A stretch of 64,000 nucleotides of DNA, from assembly GCA_021295695.1 (NCBI GenBank), contig JAGWBW010000002.1:1-64000 (forward strand), in the 5' to 3' direction. The notes under the pieces were generated by a model. That model saw only the letters and a program-made list of their open reading frames with translations, did not search any database and was not told the DNA's origin. Shown piece by piece: positions 51,383 to 60,263 of the stretch (positions are counted from its first letter, which is position 1; every line of letters starts with the position of its first letter). The translations under genes were made by a program, and so were the position numbers. The DNA comes from Candidatus Latescibacterota bacterium (GTDB lineage Bacteria > Latescibacterota > UBA2968).

Positions 51383-51801
51383 AAGTGAAACGTTCTCTAT
51401 GTATTGCGTCAGATCTCAGCGAGTTGGAACGGCTGCACGATGCCGTAGCAGAACTCGGCGAGGCGGGGGATTGGCCTCCCGACCTCGTGTACCAGGTTGA
51501 TCTCGTCCTTGAAGAACTGATCGTCAATACTGTGAACTACGGATACGACGACGATGCACGCCACGAGATTGAGGTCACGCTGATTTCGGATGAGGATGTC
51601 TTCACCGTTGAGATTATAGACGACGGGCATGCCTTCAATCCACTGGAAGACGCCCCCGAACCAGACCTGGACTTAGGGATAGAAGATCGGCCGATAGGGG
51701 GGCTTGGCATCCATCTGATGCGCGTTATGATGGACGATGTACACTATCGTCGCGAGCAGAATAAGAACCATCTTACTCTGGTTAAGCGGAGGAATGGATG
51801 A
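51379..51801 (+). CDS. RsbW-like serine kinase (anti-sigma factor type)
   Basis: This 140-residue GHKL kinase has the N-box LEELIVNTVNYGY near residues 45-57, the G1 motif DDGHAFNP near 87-94, and the G2 motif GGLGIHLMRVMMD near 112-124. Family members phosphorylate STAS antagonists and bind a sigma factor or other partner. The start is ATG 51379, which shares bases with the stop of the phosphatase gene; a TTG six codons earlier is less likely. The downstream gene also overlaps by 4 nt, so this operon is tightly packed. Confidence 0.93.
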   Translation: MKVKRSLCIASDLSELERLHDAVAELGEAGDWPPDLVYQVDLVLEELIVNTVNYGYDDDARHEIEVTLISDEDVFTVEIIDDGHAFNPLEDAPEPDLDLGIEDRPIGGLGIHLMRVMMDDVHYRREQNKNHLTLVKRRNG

Positions 51802-52970
51802 TCAGTACGCGTTACAGTTGTGCGGTTTTACTACTCGCCTTGCTGATTGTAGAAATCCGCGCGGAAGAATCTGGAATCTCTGACGAGCGCATCCTTTTTG
51901 GGCAGTCCGCCGCCTTTAGTGGCCCCGCTCAAGAACTGGGCAAGAACATGCGGATTGGTATTGAGGCAGCTTTTCAGGAGGCCAATGCGCGGGGCGGCGT
52001 GCATGGTCGGCAGCTAATATTGACGTCTCTCGATGACGCATACGAACCCGAAGCTGCTATCGCCAATACCCGTCGCCTGATTGAACAGGAAGGGATTTTC
52101 GCGCTGATCGGTGCTGTCGGTACGCCTACATCGCTCTCTGCGACTCCTGTGGCTGCAACTGCGGGCGTCCCCTACATCGCCCCCTTTACCGGTGCGGCTT
52201 TCCTGCGTGAATCCAGGTGGCAAAACGTGATTAACCTGCGGGCTTCTTATAATCAGGAAACCGAGGCCATGGTTGCCCGTTTGACCACAGATCTGGGTAT
52301 TAAACGCATTGCCGTTATGTACCAGGATGACTCTTTTGGTCGGGCGGGCTATCGCGGCGTGCGGCAGGCACTTGAGCGGCGTAGCATGGAACCTGTGGCA
52401 ATAGGGGTGTACCCGCGCAATACCACGGCGGTGAAGACGGGTCTGCTCAACCTGCATAGTGCAAACCCCGATGCGGTCATCCTGATAGGGGCCTACCAGC
52501 CAGTAGCAACGCTGATTGCCTGGGCGCGACACATAGGGCTGGATCCCGTATTCATGACCATCTCCTTTGTGGGCAGCAATGCGTTGGCCAGGGAACTCGG
52601 TCGCAGTGGTGCTGGGGTCTTCGTCACGCAGGTCGTACCTTTTCCAACAGATAACACTCTCCCCGTTGGTATTGCCTATCGCCGTGCTCTGGCGACCCAC
52701 GCTCCCGAAGCGACTCCTGGTTTTGTCTCCTACGAAGGCTATTTGGCAGGGCGATTGGCTATCGCCGCTCTCGAACGCTGTGGGGGAGAGGTTAACCGCA
52801 CCCGGTTTCTCAACAGTTTGCGCGGTGTCGATACTATTGATCTGGGCGGCTTTGAACTTCGCTATGGCGCAAATGACAATCAGGGTTCAGACGCTGTTTT
52901 TCTCACCGTGATTGGCACAGATGGCAGTTATCGCTCGATCCGAACTCTGCGGGACGCAATAAAGCCATGA
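51798..52970 (+). CDS. Periplasmic ligand-binding protein (LivJ/Peripla_BP_6 family)
   Basis: The product (390 aa) has a signal peptide (about residues 1-24) and the type I periplasmic-binding fold of branched-chain amino acid, amide or urea receptors: ILFGQSAAFSGPAQELGKNMRIGIEAAFQEANARGG near 32-67, then GAVGTPTSLSATPVA, ALIGAV-like strands and the C-terminal SYEGYLAGRLAIAAL. There are no transporter permease or ATPase genes next to it. Its stop overlaps the start of the kinase gene by 4 nt, so I infer a sensory role like TorT with TorS. The ligand may be an amide, urea or amino acid. Confidence 0.9.
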   Translation: MISTRYSCAVLLLALLIVEIRAEESGISDERILFGQSAAFSGPAQELGKNMRIGIEAAFQEANARGGVHGRQLILTSLDDAYEPEAAIANTRRLIEQEGIFALIGAVGTPTSLSATPVAATAGVPYIAPFTGAAFLRESRWQNVINLRASYNQETEAMVARLTTDLGIKRIAVMYQDDSFGRAGYRGVRQALERRSMEPVAIGVYPRNTTAVKTGLLNLHSANPDAVILIGAYQPVATLIAWARHIGLDPVFMTISFVGSNALARELGRSGAGVFVTQVVPFPTDNTLPVGIAYRRALATHAPEATPGFVSYEGYLAGRLAIAALERCGGEVNRTRFLNSLRGVDTIDLGGFELRYGANDNQGSDAVFLTVIGTDGSYRSIRTLRDAIKP

Positions 52971-55129
52971 TTGAGATAATAAAACACCTGCTTGAAGGCC
53001 GCTACCGAATCTCGACGCAACTCTATTTGGGTATTGGCGGTGCTGTTGTCCTCACTATGGGGGCGAGTCTGGTTGGCTGGTTTTCTTTCAACAGCGTGGG
53101 TGACGCGCAAAGTCGCGTGAATGAAGGCAGTGTGCCCGGGATGGCGGCTGCTTTTGGAGTCGCGCAGCAAAGCGGTGCCATTGTAGCCGCAGCACCGCGT
53201 CTCATCGCTGCTGCAACGCCAGAGACATTTGATCAGGTTATTGCCGAGATCGCCACAGAGCGAAACACTTTTGAAGCGCAGTTGGCGGCTCTGACGCAGC
53301 GAGGTGAAGAAGAGGAACGCTTCAGTCGCATTCGCGCCCAGGGTGGTACTCTGATCTCAAATATCGAGGCAATTGAAAGCTCAGTAGCCGAGTTTTTTGC
53401 GCTCCAAGAACGGAGTGAAGCCCTGCGTGCAGAACTGGTTAAAGTGCGCAACGAACTGGTTGGTGTCATGGTTCCGCTTATTGACGACCAGTTGTTTTAC
53501 GCTATGACGGGGTATCGCAATCTCGGCGAAGCACCCGCGTCGCCTGCACAGCACTTGTCGAGACAAGAGTTCGACCACTATCGCCATCTGGCTGCATTGC
53601 AAGCAGACGCCACCACAGCAATCCAGCTTCTGTCGAGTGCTTTCAATCTTTCAGATGCGCCCTTGATTGAGCCATTGCGGGAGCGATTTGAGGCTGCTAA
53701 AGACAGGATTGAATGGAGTTTGTCGGCACTCGGAACGGCCCGTGCGCGCAGTCAGATCGCTCCGATATGTGCCCGCCTGTACCAGTTGGGGCTGGGGGAA
53801 GAAGGGGGCTTCGACCTGCGTACACGAGAACTCGAACACGTCGCGCACCAGCGGGACCTGCTCGCACGCAATCAGTCTCTTGCCCTTGATCTGGTCGTCG
53901 AAGCCGAAGGGCTGGTAAATGCTGCCCGCATAAGTGCGAAGGAAGCTACCCGCGCTTCCACACTGGCCATCGGCACCGGGCGCAGTCTTCTGTTGGTTTT
54001 GAATGTGATCAGCATTACTGGCGCGTTGTTGATCGCCTATTTATTCGTGGGGCGAATGCTATTGCCCCGTCTCGAGCGACTATCCGAGCGGATGCGCCGC
54101 ATGGCTGATGGCGACCTGGAGGGCAAGGTCGAGATCGGTGGGAACGACGAGGTGGCAGACATGGCCGCAGCCCTCGAAGTCTTTCGCCGCCACGCTCTGG
54201 AGGTGCAGCGCCTGAATCTGGTGGAAAAACTGGCAGAAGAGTTGCAATCTAAGAATGCAGAGCTCGAAAAAGTGCTGGAGGATTTGCAGGTGGCGCAGGA
54301 CCAAATTGTCATGCGCGAGAAATTGGCCGCGCTCGGCGAACTCACTGCAGGTGTGGCGCACGAGATCAAGAATCCGCTGAATTTTGTGAAAAACTTCTCG
54401 GAAGCTTCGGAAGAACTCATGGAGGAGTTGGTGGAGGTACTGGACGAAATTCCCGAGGCACTGAGCGAGGAGCAGCGCGAATTGGTTGAAGATATATGCC
54501 AGGACCTCACCGACAACATGGGGCGCATCCTCCAACACGGCACCCGCGCCGACCGCATTGTTCACGACATGCTCATGATGGGGCGCGGCTCTGGTGAGCG
54601 ATTACCCATTGAAATTAACAATCTGCTCGATGAACACGCCCGCCTTGCCTACCACAGCGCACGGGCGACTGACGCGGATTTTAACTTGACCATCGAGACG
54701 GATCTCGACCCAGATGCGGGGCAAATTGAGGTTGTTCCACAGGATTTTGGGCGCGTCTTTCTCAATATGGTAGGCAATGCCTGTTATGCTACCGACGAGA
54801 AACGGCGTGCTATCGAAGCAGATGATGGTGTGACCTATTTCCCGACCCTGTCGCTGAGCACCAGGCGCCTGGATGATCGGATAGAGATAAGCATAAGAGA
54901 TAATGGGAATGGGATTCCGCCCGAGGTTGTCGATAAAATTTTCAATCCTTTCTTTACCACCAAACCGACAGACAAGGGGACCGGCCTTGGCCTTGCCCTT
55001 TCCAACGATATTGTGCGCGAACACGGGGGAACCATCCGTGTCGTAACCGAACCCGGTGAATTCACCGAGATGATAATCGAATTGCCTTTGGTGCCGCCCG
55101 CGGTGACGGCGGAAGAGATAGCGAGATAG
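52967..55129 (+). CDS. TorS-like membrane sensor histidine kinase
   Basis: This 720-residue kinase has an N-terminal membrane helix (about 22-42), a periplasmic four-helix-type region with AAAPRLIAAATPETFDQV (similar to the TorS sensor), a second helix near 340-360, a HAMP segment, a coiled coil, a HisKA domain with His465 in GVAHEIKNPLNF, and an HATPase domain with N-box NMVGNACYAT, DNGNGIPP and TTKPTDKGTGLGLAL. There is no attached receiver. The overlapping upstream periplasmic binding protein probably gives the ligand signal. The receiver-PP2C protein in the same operon is the most likely phosphate acceptor. Confidence 0.92.
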   Translation: MIEIIKHLLEGRYRISTQLYLGIGGAVVLTMGASLVGWFSFNSVGDAQSRVNEGSVPGMAAAFGVAQQSGAIVAAAPRLIAAATPETFDQVIAEIATERNTFEAQLAALTQRGEEEERFSRIRAQGGTLISNIEAIESSVAEFFALQERSEALRAELVKVRNELVGVMVPLIDDQLFYAMTGYRNLGEAPASPAQHLSRQEFDHYRHLAALQADATTAIQLLSSAFNLSDAPLIEPLRERFEAAKDRIEWSLSALGTARARSQIAPICARLYQLGLGEEGGFDLRTRELEHVAHQRDLLARNQSLALDLVVEAEGLVNAARISAKEATRASTLAIGTGRSLLLVLNVISITGALLIAYLFVGRMLLPRLERLSERMRRMADGDLEGKVEIGGNDEVADMAAALEVFRRHALEVQRLNLVEKLAEELQSKNAELEKVLEDLQVAQDQIVMREKLAALGELTAGVAHEIKNPLNFVKNFSEASEELMEELVEVLDEIPEALSEEQRELVEDICQDLTDNMGRILQHGTRADRIVHDMLMMGRGSGERLPIEINNLLDEHARLAYHSARATDADFNLTIETDLDPDAGQIEVVPQDFGRVFLNMVGNACYATDEKRRAIEADDGVTYFPTLSLSTRRLDDRIEISIRDNGNGIPPEVVDKIFNPFFTTKPTDKGTGLGLALSNDIVREHGGTIRVVTEPGEFTEMIIELPLVPPAVTAEEIAR

Positions 55130-55160
55130 AAGGGCGTGGAGGCACTTTCTCATCATTATG

Positions 55161-55179
55161 AGAGGAGATAGCCATGTGA
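55161..55179 (+). promoter_or_regulatory. Shine-Dalgarno with ATG followed at once by TGA, in frame with amt
   Basis: AGAGGAG (55161-55167) lies 6 nt before ATG (55174-55176), ideal spacing, but the next codon is TGA (55177-55179). The reading frame then runs open through the amt gene. The only later in-frame start, GTG 55222, has no ribosome site. The pattern suggests a nonsense mutation at codon 2, a sequence error, or a start-stop regulatory element. Confidence 0.75.
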
Positions 55180-55221
55180 ACGTTTTCTGCAGCCTTTATT
55201 CATCACCGATTCACCACACTG

Positions 55222-56556
55222 GTGGGAAAAACACTCGCGGTGCTCGGCTTCCTTGCGTGTGCTACAACTGCCGCGCATGCAGCGGTTGACGAGGAAACCC
55301 TGTTCGTCTTCAACACTTTTTCATTTCTCGTTTGGGGCGCGCTGGTGATGTGGATGTGCGCGGGATTTACCATGCTCGAGTCTGGCTCTGTGCGCACCAA
55401 GAATGCCTCCATGATCTGCCTGAAGAACATCGGCCTCTATTCCATTGCCGGGCTTGCCTACTATTTCATCGGCTATAATCTCATGTACGTCGATGTGGGG
55501 AATGTGATTGGTTCATTTAAATTCTTATACGGACCGTCAGGCGATGAGATCGCTATGCTGGGGGGAAATGAGGCTGCGAAGGCGGCTGTGGTTAAGAACG
55601 GCTATTCCACCATGTCCAACTGGTTTTTCCAGATGGTCTTCGTCGCGACCACTGCCTCCATTGTCTCTGGAGCCCTGGCTGAACGAGTCAGGATGTGGTC
55701 TTTTTTCGTTTTTATTGCGGTGCTGACAGCGATTATCTATCCCATCGTCGGTGCATGGACATGGGGCGAGGGATGGCTCAGTGCGATGGGTTTCAAGGAT
55801 TTTGCTGGTTCGACCATCGTGCATAGCACCGGTGGCTGGGCGGCTCTTGCTGGCGCAATGGTCGTTGGACCGCGGTTCGGCAAATTCCGCAGCGATGGCA
55901 CGATCAAATCTACTCCGCCCTCAAACATTTTGATAGTAACACTGGGTGTCTTTATTTTGTGGTTCGGCTGGTTTGGCTTCAACGGCGGATCGCAACTGGC
56001 ATTGGGAAGCGCGCTTGACGTGGTCGCGATGAGTCATGTGCTGGTCAATACCAATTTGGCGGCCGCAGCCGGTGTTATGACAGCTCTTTTCGTTTCTCGA
56101 CCGATCCTGGGGCGCTTAGATCTGTTCGCCGGTCTGAATGGCGCAATCGCTGGTCTGGTCTCGATTACCGCCGGACCTGATATTGTTGATCACTACTGGG
56201 CGGTCGTTATTGGTGCTATTGGCGCAATTTTGTGTACTGCCGGGATCAAGCTTCTGGAAAAGGTCAAGTTGGATGATGTGGTCGAGGCGATACCGGCTCA
56301 CTTGTTCGCCGGGATCTGGGGCACCATAGCGGTCTGTATCGCTGGTGGTGGCAACTTGGGCGTACAATTGATCGGCATCGTGGCGATTGGCGCATTCGTG
56401 TTTGTGACTTCGTGGGTGTTGTGGCGCGTAATTGCGATGACGTTGAGTGTGCGCGTGTCGCGCCAGGTTGAGCAATTGGGGCAGGATGTTGGAGAATTGG
56501 GAATTGACGCCTATCCCGAATTTGTGCTTATGCCGGAAGAGGATGATGAGGAATAA
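55222..56556 (+). CDS. amt: Ammonium transporter (Amt/MEP/Rh family)
   Basis: The protein (444 aa from GTG 55222) should conduct ammonium or ammonia across the inner membrane. It has a cleavable signal-like N-terminus (to about residue 22), eleven hydrophobic helices, FTMLESGSVRTKN in the first loop, and conserved His residues in FAGSTIVHSTGGW and VVEAIPAHLFAGIWG, equivalent to the twin pore histidines. The annotated start is uncertain: a strong ribosome site and ATG at 55174 are followed directly by TGA (separate entry). Context with a periplasmic-binding-protein sensor and kinase suggests control by a nitrogen-containing ligand. No glnK is adjacent. Confidence 0.93.
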   Translation: MGKTLAVLGFLACATTAAHAAVDEETLFVFNTFSFLVWGALVMWMCAGFTMLESGSVRTKNASMICLKNIGLYSIAGLAYYFIGYNLMYVDVGNVIGSFKFLYGPSGDEIAMLGGNEAAKAAVVKNGYSTMSNWFFQMVFVATTASIVSGALAERVRMWSFFVFIAVLTAIIYPIVGAWTWGEGWLSAMGFKDFAGSTIVHSTGGWAALAGAMVVGPRFGKFRSDGTIKSTPPSNILIVTLGVFILWFGWFGFNGGSQLALGSALDVVAMSHVLVNTNLAAAAGVMTALFVSRPILGRLDLFAGLNGAIAGLVSITAGPDIVDHYWAVVIGAIGAILCTAGIKLLEKVKLDDVVEAIPAHLFAGIWGTIAVCIAGGGNLGVQLIGIVAIGAFVFVTSWVLWRVIAMTLSVRVSRQVEQLGQDVGELGIDAYPEFVLMPEEDDEE

Positions 56557-56559
56557 GCC

Positions 56560-57513
56560 TTACTGAGTAGCAAGAATATCGATCACGTTTTGCATATCTT
56601 CTGGTGGATGTGCTTCAAACATCATTTCTTTTTTTGTTACGGGATGCACAAATGTCAATTGGGTTGCGTGGAGCATCTGCCGATTTGTTTGCGCGAGCAG
56701 ATGGGTTGCCTCTCTCCGAAACAGGGGAGCAATCCCCTGTAGTCGCTCTTCACGCCCGCTGTATAACGGATCGCCAAATACGGGACGATTGAGATGCGCC
56801 AGATGCACTCTGATCTGGTGCGTCCGACCCGTCTCCAGTGCGAGAGATAGCAAAGAGAGAAAGTCGTAACGCGCCTTTATTTTCCAGCGCGTTACCGCAA
56901 ATTTTCCATTCTGAGAAACAGCCATTCGTTTTCGATCTTTTGGATGCCTTCCAATGGGTGCTTCTGCGCGCCCTTCATCTGTTTCAAAGCCCCCCCATAT
57001 CAGCGCGAGATAACGCCGATCCATCGATCGGGCCTCCAACTGGGTAGCCAATCCGCGGTGTCCTTCATCACTTTTGGCGACGACCATCAGCCCCGATGTG
57101 TCTTTGTCCAGCCGATGTACAATACCCGGTCGCAGAACCCCATTGATCCCCGACAAATGCGTACAATGTGACAAAAGGGCATTGACGAGTGTTCCCGAGG
57201 TCACTCTCCCCGCTGGATGCACAATCATACCCGCAGGTTTGTCGAGTACCAGCACATGGTCATCTTCAAAAAAAATATCCAGAGGAATATCCTCTGGATT
57301 AATTGCACTATCTGTTGGAGGAGGTATGTTTATTGTGATGCTATCGCCAGCCACCACCCGATAGCTCGACCGCGTTGTCTTCCCGTTGATGCAAACAGCA
57401 CCCTCGACAATCAGTTTTTGAAGACGTGAACGCGAAAATTCTGGGCGTTGATCGGCCAAATAGCGGTCCAGGCGCTGGCCTTCATGTTGGGGCAGAATTT
57501 TTAGATGAATCAC
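56560..57513 (-). CDS. RluD/RluA-family 23S rRNA pseudouridine synthase
   Basis: This enzyme isomerises uridine to pseudouridine in large-subunit rRNA. The N-terminal S4 domain has QRLDRYLADQRPEFSRSRLQKLI, and the catalytic motif HRLDKDTSGLMVVAK supplies the active-site Asp. GRTHQIRVHLAHLN follows near residue 235. The chosen start is GTG 57513, where the S4 fold begins (317 aa), overlapping lspA by 32 nt; a longer frame begins inside lspA. RluD is the likely member, given the S4 domain, but RluC cannot be excluded. Confidence 0.92.
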   Translation of the reverse strand: MIHLKILPQHEGQRLDRYLADQRPEFSRSRLQKLIVEGAVCINGKTTRSSYRVVAGDSITINIPPPTDSAINPEDIPLDIFFEDDHVLVLDKPAGMIVHPAGRVTSGTLVNALLSHCTHLSGINGVLRPGIVHRLDKDTSGLMVVAKSDEGHRGLATQLEARSMDRRYLALIWGGFETDEGRAEAPIGRHPKDRKRMAVSQNGKFAVTRWKIKARYDFLSLLSLALETGRTHQIRVHLAHLNRPVFGDPLYSGREERLQGIAPLFRREATHLLAQTNRQMLHATQLTFVHPVTKKEMMFEAHPPEDMQNVIDILATQ

Positions 57514-57979
57514 GGTTATACACCGTCTCACGGCGTTTAGATGTAATGCCAAAAGCAAAAATTAAGAGGGCGGTTCCCACACTGACGGAGGTATCCGCGA
57601 GGTTAAAAACCCACCACCGCGCAGTTCCAATGCCAAAATCGAGGAAATCAATTACGACGTCAAACCGCACGCGGTCGATGATATTGCCAATTGCACCTCC
57701 CAGCACCAGAGTCAAACCAATGGCTGCGAGGCGGTCTTCGGGAGAGATGCGCCACAGTAACCCACCAACCACGAGAAGTGCCACACAGGCCAGTAACAGG
57801 TGCAGGTATGGATTGCCCAATCGGATGCCGAATACTGCCCCTGGATTGTGAATGTAGGTCAGTTTAAAAAAAGACCCCAACACCGGTATAGATTCACCCA
57901 GAGTCATGGTTTGCAATACCCACCATTTGGTGAGTTGGTCCAGCACCACTGCCACGCCTGTAATCCATAAAAATCTCAC
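57482..57979 (-). CDS. lspA: LspA, lipoprotein signal peptidase II
   Basis: LspA removes signal peptides from prolipoproteins in the inner membrane. It is 165 aa with four hydrophobic helices, the DQLTKWWVL opening (catalytic-region Asp nearby), NPGAVFGI and GGAIGNIIDRVRFDVVIDFLDFG holding the second catalytic Asp. The normal length and the efflux lipoprotein in this window agree with lipoprotein processing. It overlaps the downstream pseudouridine synthase gene, as in many bacteria where lspA and rluD are adjacent. Confidence 0.95.
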   Translation of the reverse strand: MRFLWITGVAVVLDQLTKWWVLQTMTLGESIPVLGSFFKLTYIHNPGAVFGIRLGNPYLHLLLACVALLVVGGLLWRISPEDRLAAIGLTLVLGGAIGNIIDRVRFDVVIDFLDFGIGTARWWVFNLADTSVSVGTALLIFAFGITSKRRETVYNRDSSKNSAPT

Positions 57980-57988
57980 AAGTACACC

Positions 57989-58360
57989 TCATGCCGATTT
58001 GTTTTGTTTTTCTTTACACGGTACGCAAACTTCCGTGGTCGGCACCGCTTCCAGTCTTGCTCTGGGGATGGGAGTTTTACACGTTCGACACACGCCAAAT
58101 TTGTGCTTTTTGATGCGCATTAAAGCGGCTTCAATTTGGTCCAGATAAGCACCGTCGCGTGCTGCAAATAGAAAAGCCTTTTCGCGTTCCATGGTCGAAT
58201 TGCCCAAATCGGGCATGTGATCTGAATACGTCAGGTCTCCCGATGATTCTGCCGATGTAATCTGCATGGAATGGCTCTGCAACGTGCCCAGGTCTTTAAC
58301 AATAGAGGTGCGTTTGGTCTCTAAAAGTTTTTCGAAATAATCCAGATCTTGTTGTGTCAT
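57989..58360 (-). CDS. DksA/TraR-family zinc-finger protein
   Basis: The 123-residue protein has a coiled-coil N-terminal part and a four-Cys zinc finger (CRTC and CVPC, near residues 92-95 and 113-116), as in DksA/TraR regulators that bind the RNA polymerase secondary channel. It lacks the clear DxxDxA tip, so its effect on transcription is uncertain. It lies directly upstream of lspA and one base after the Nudix gene, a layout (dksA-like/lspA/rluD) common in bacteria. Confidence 0.88.
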   Translation of the reverse strand: MTQQDLDYFEKLLETKRTSIVKDLGTLQSHSMQITSAESSGDLTYSDHMPDLGNSTMEREKAFLFAARDGAYLDQIEAALMRIKKHKFGVCRTCKTPIPRARLEAVPTTEVCVPCKEKQNKSA

Positions 58361-58361
58361 T

Positions 58362-58826
58362 TTATTCCTTTCTGTCCGCAGCTTTCCGAATTTGACGCGC
58401 GGTTTCTTTGATTAGCGCGTGTTGTTCCGGCCAAAAGAACACGGGGAGTGGATCAAGCGGCACCCACGACATGCTTTCGTGATGCGTTGTATCGGTTGGC
58501 ACGGCATCAATCTGCTCGGTCGAATACAAAAAATAATGTGTTATTTTCCATTCTGTCTTGCGGAAATCAAGCCGTTCTTTTGTGCCGAGTTTTTCTACGA
58601 GTTGCAGTTTTGATATCCCCACTTCTTCTTCGATCTCTCGTCTCGCAGCACATTCGATTTTCTCGCCCGCTTCAATGTGTCCTTTGGGCAACACATAGTC
58701 GGTATGCCCTCTCTCGCGGGCCAGAGCCAGCAAGACCTGATTGCCATCCCAACGCACGACCACACCGCCCGCAGCATGACGTTCTCGCAACCCTTTGGGG
58801 CGTATGTACCAGCTATTGTCGATCAT
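58362..58826 (-). CDS. Nudix hydrolase
   Basis: The 154-residue enzyme carries the Nudix box from GHIEAGE to REIEEEVGI near residues 37-58, with the metal-binding Glu residues. The start of the protein has KGLRERHAAGGVVVRW, resembling bis(5'-nucleosyl)-tetraphosphatase-like members. A longer frame runs into the MTA phosphorylase gene and gives an implausible N-terminus, so ATG 58826 (starting MIDNS) is chosen. It stands 25 nt after that gene. The substrate, perhaps Ap4A or another nucleotide, is unknown. Confidence 0.9.
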   Translation of the reverse strand: MIDNSWYIRPKGLRERHAAGGVVVRWDGNQVLLALARERGHTDYVLPKGHIEAGEKIECAARREIEEEVGISKLQLVEKLGTKERLDFRKTEWKITHYFLYSTEQIDAVPTDTTHHESMSWVPLDPLPVFFWPEQHALIKETARQIRKAADRKE

Positions 58827-58851
58827 AAACGTTATTAGAGGCTCGCGTTTT

Positions 58852-59727
58852 TTAAGTCCAGTACTTATCATATAAAAGACTGAGACGTTCTTTTGCCGCG
58901 CTGGAAATTGCCTCTGGCGATGTGATAATCGCAAATTGTGCGGCATTGAGACAATCGCAATCCGATGTTCTGGGCAACTGTGCAGCCAATGAGCATACAA
59001 TTTGATTTGCGTGCTCTGCATTGGCTTTTAACACAGTGACCACAGATTCTACCGACACATCTTCTTCGACTTCATGCCAGCAATCGTAATCCGTGCCCAT
59101 AGCCAGCATCGCATAGCACATTTCAGCCTCGCGTGCGAGCTTGGCTTCGGGCAAAGCCGTCATCCCAATAACGGTCGCATTGACTTCTCGGCGATAAAAA
59201 TGGGACTCTGCGCGTGTGGAGAACTGCGGTCCTTCCATACAAATATACGTTCCGCCGTCGTGGGTGGTCACCTCGGAATTTTTTGCAGCGGCCAGCAGTA
59301 AGTCGCGCAATTCGCCGCAAAAAGGATCGGCAAAGGCGACATGTCCGGCAATGCCCGCACCAAAAAATGTGCTTGTACGGATGCCGCGGGTGCGATCAAA
59401 AATCTGGTCGGGCACCACCATATCACCCGGTTTTATGGTTTCTCGCATAATTCCCACAGCACTTATCGCCAGCAGATGCGTCACGCCCATCTGTTTCATG
59501 GCATATATATTGGCGCGATAGGGCACTTCAGAAGGCAGCAGCACATGCCCGCGTCCATGACGGGGCAAAAAATATACCGATTGATCGCCTATACGCGTTT
59601 CGACAACTGCATCTGAGGGCGCGCCAAAAGGTGTGGCAAGGCGGTGTTCGGCTATAATTTCCACACCTTCCATGTGATAAACACCAGATCCGCCCATAAC
59701 ACCCAGTCGAACATTCTGTTCAGGCAT
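58852..59727 (-). CDS. S-methyl-5'-thioadenosine phosphorylase
   Basis: The enzyme cleaves methylthioadenosine to adenine and methylthioribose 1-phosphate in methionine salvage. The class II PNP features are LGVMGGSGVY at the start, a phosphate-binding RHGRGH near 57-62, and MTALPEAKLAREAEMCYAMLAMGTDYDCWH, a signature of MTAP. ATG 59727 with AGGA 8 nt upstream gives 290 residues and overlaps the divIVA stop by 8 nt. A start at 59754 has no ribosome site. It also could use 5'-deoxyadenosine left by radical SAM enzymes such as KamA. Confidence 0.93.
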   Translation of the reverse strand: MPEQNVRLGVMGGSGVYHMEGVEIIAEHRLATPFGAPSDAVVETRIGDQSVYFLPRHGRGHVLLPSEVPYRANIYAMKQMGVTHLLAISAVGIMRETIKPGDMVVPDQIFDRTRGIRTSTFFGAGIAGHVAFADPFCGELRDLLLAAAKNSEVTTHDGGTYICMEGPQFSTRAESHFYRREVNATVIGMTALPEAKLAREAEMCYAMLAMGTDYDCWHEVEEDVSVESVVTVLKANAEHANQIVCSLAAQLPRTSDCDCLNAAQFAIITSPEAISSAAKERLSLLYDKYWT

Positions 59728-60241
59728 CTTCGTCGTCCTGATCTGTAGCGTCATCTTCTATTTTCGGGATATCCTCTTTTACCACATCGAAGGTGGTCCC
59801 TTTCAACTGGTTCAAAAAATCAGTCTGAACCTGTACCAGAGCCTTAAACTTGGACAAGAACATATCGCGTTGATTTTGTAACTCCACAAGCTCTGTGCGG
59901 ATATCATGCACCTGCGTGCGTGCTTTTTCAATGGCCCGATTACTGCGGATTTCCGCTTCTTTCACAATCAGCCGTGCTTCTTTGTGCCCATTTTCCTTGA
60001 CTTCCTCAGCCGTTTGTTGGGCAGTCCTGAGCATCTCCTGGAGGGTTTGCTCTATTGATTGATAGTGATGCACTTCTGATTGCAACACATTGAGATGTTC
60101 TTTTAGTTCGATATTTTCGCCGTTGAGATGTTCAACTTCTGTCGCCAGCATTTCGAGAAATGCCTGCACTTCTTCTTGATCATAACCGCGAAAAGATTTT
60201 TTAAAAATCTGTTTGCGAATATCCAGTGGTGTGATGTTCAC
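59720..60241 (-). CDS. divIVA: DivIVA-domain protein
   Basis: This 173-residue protein begins MNITPLDIRKQIFKKSFRGYDQEEV, the DivIVA/GpsB lipid-binding N-terminus, followed by coiled coils to the end. DivIVA marks curved membranes and division sites in Gram-positive bacteria and also occurs in some Gram-negative-type lineages. It lies downstream of yggT and the PLP-protein gene, the same order as in Firmicutes, where yggS, yggT and divIVA follow ftsZ. No fts gene is in the window. Confidence 0.92.
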   Translation of the reverse strand: MNITPLDIRKQIFKKSFRGYDQEEVQAFLEMLATEVEHLNGENIELKEHLNVLQSEVHHYQSIEQTLQEMLRTAQQTAEEVKENGHKEARLIVKEAEIRSNRAIEKARTQVHDIRTELVELQNQRDMFLSKFKALVQVQTDFLNQLKGTTFDVVKEDIPKIEDDATDQDDEDA

Positions 60242-60263
60242 ATTCCCCTCCCCTAAGGGCTAT

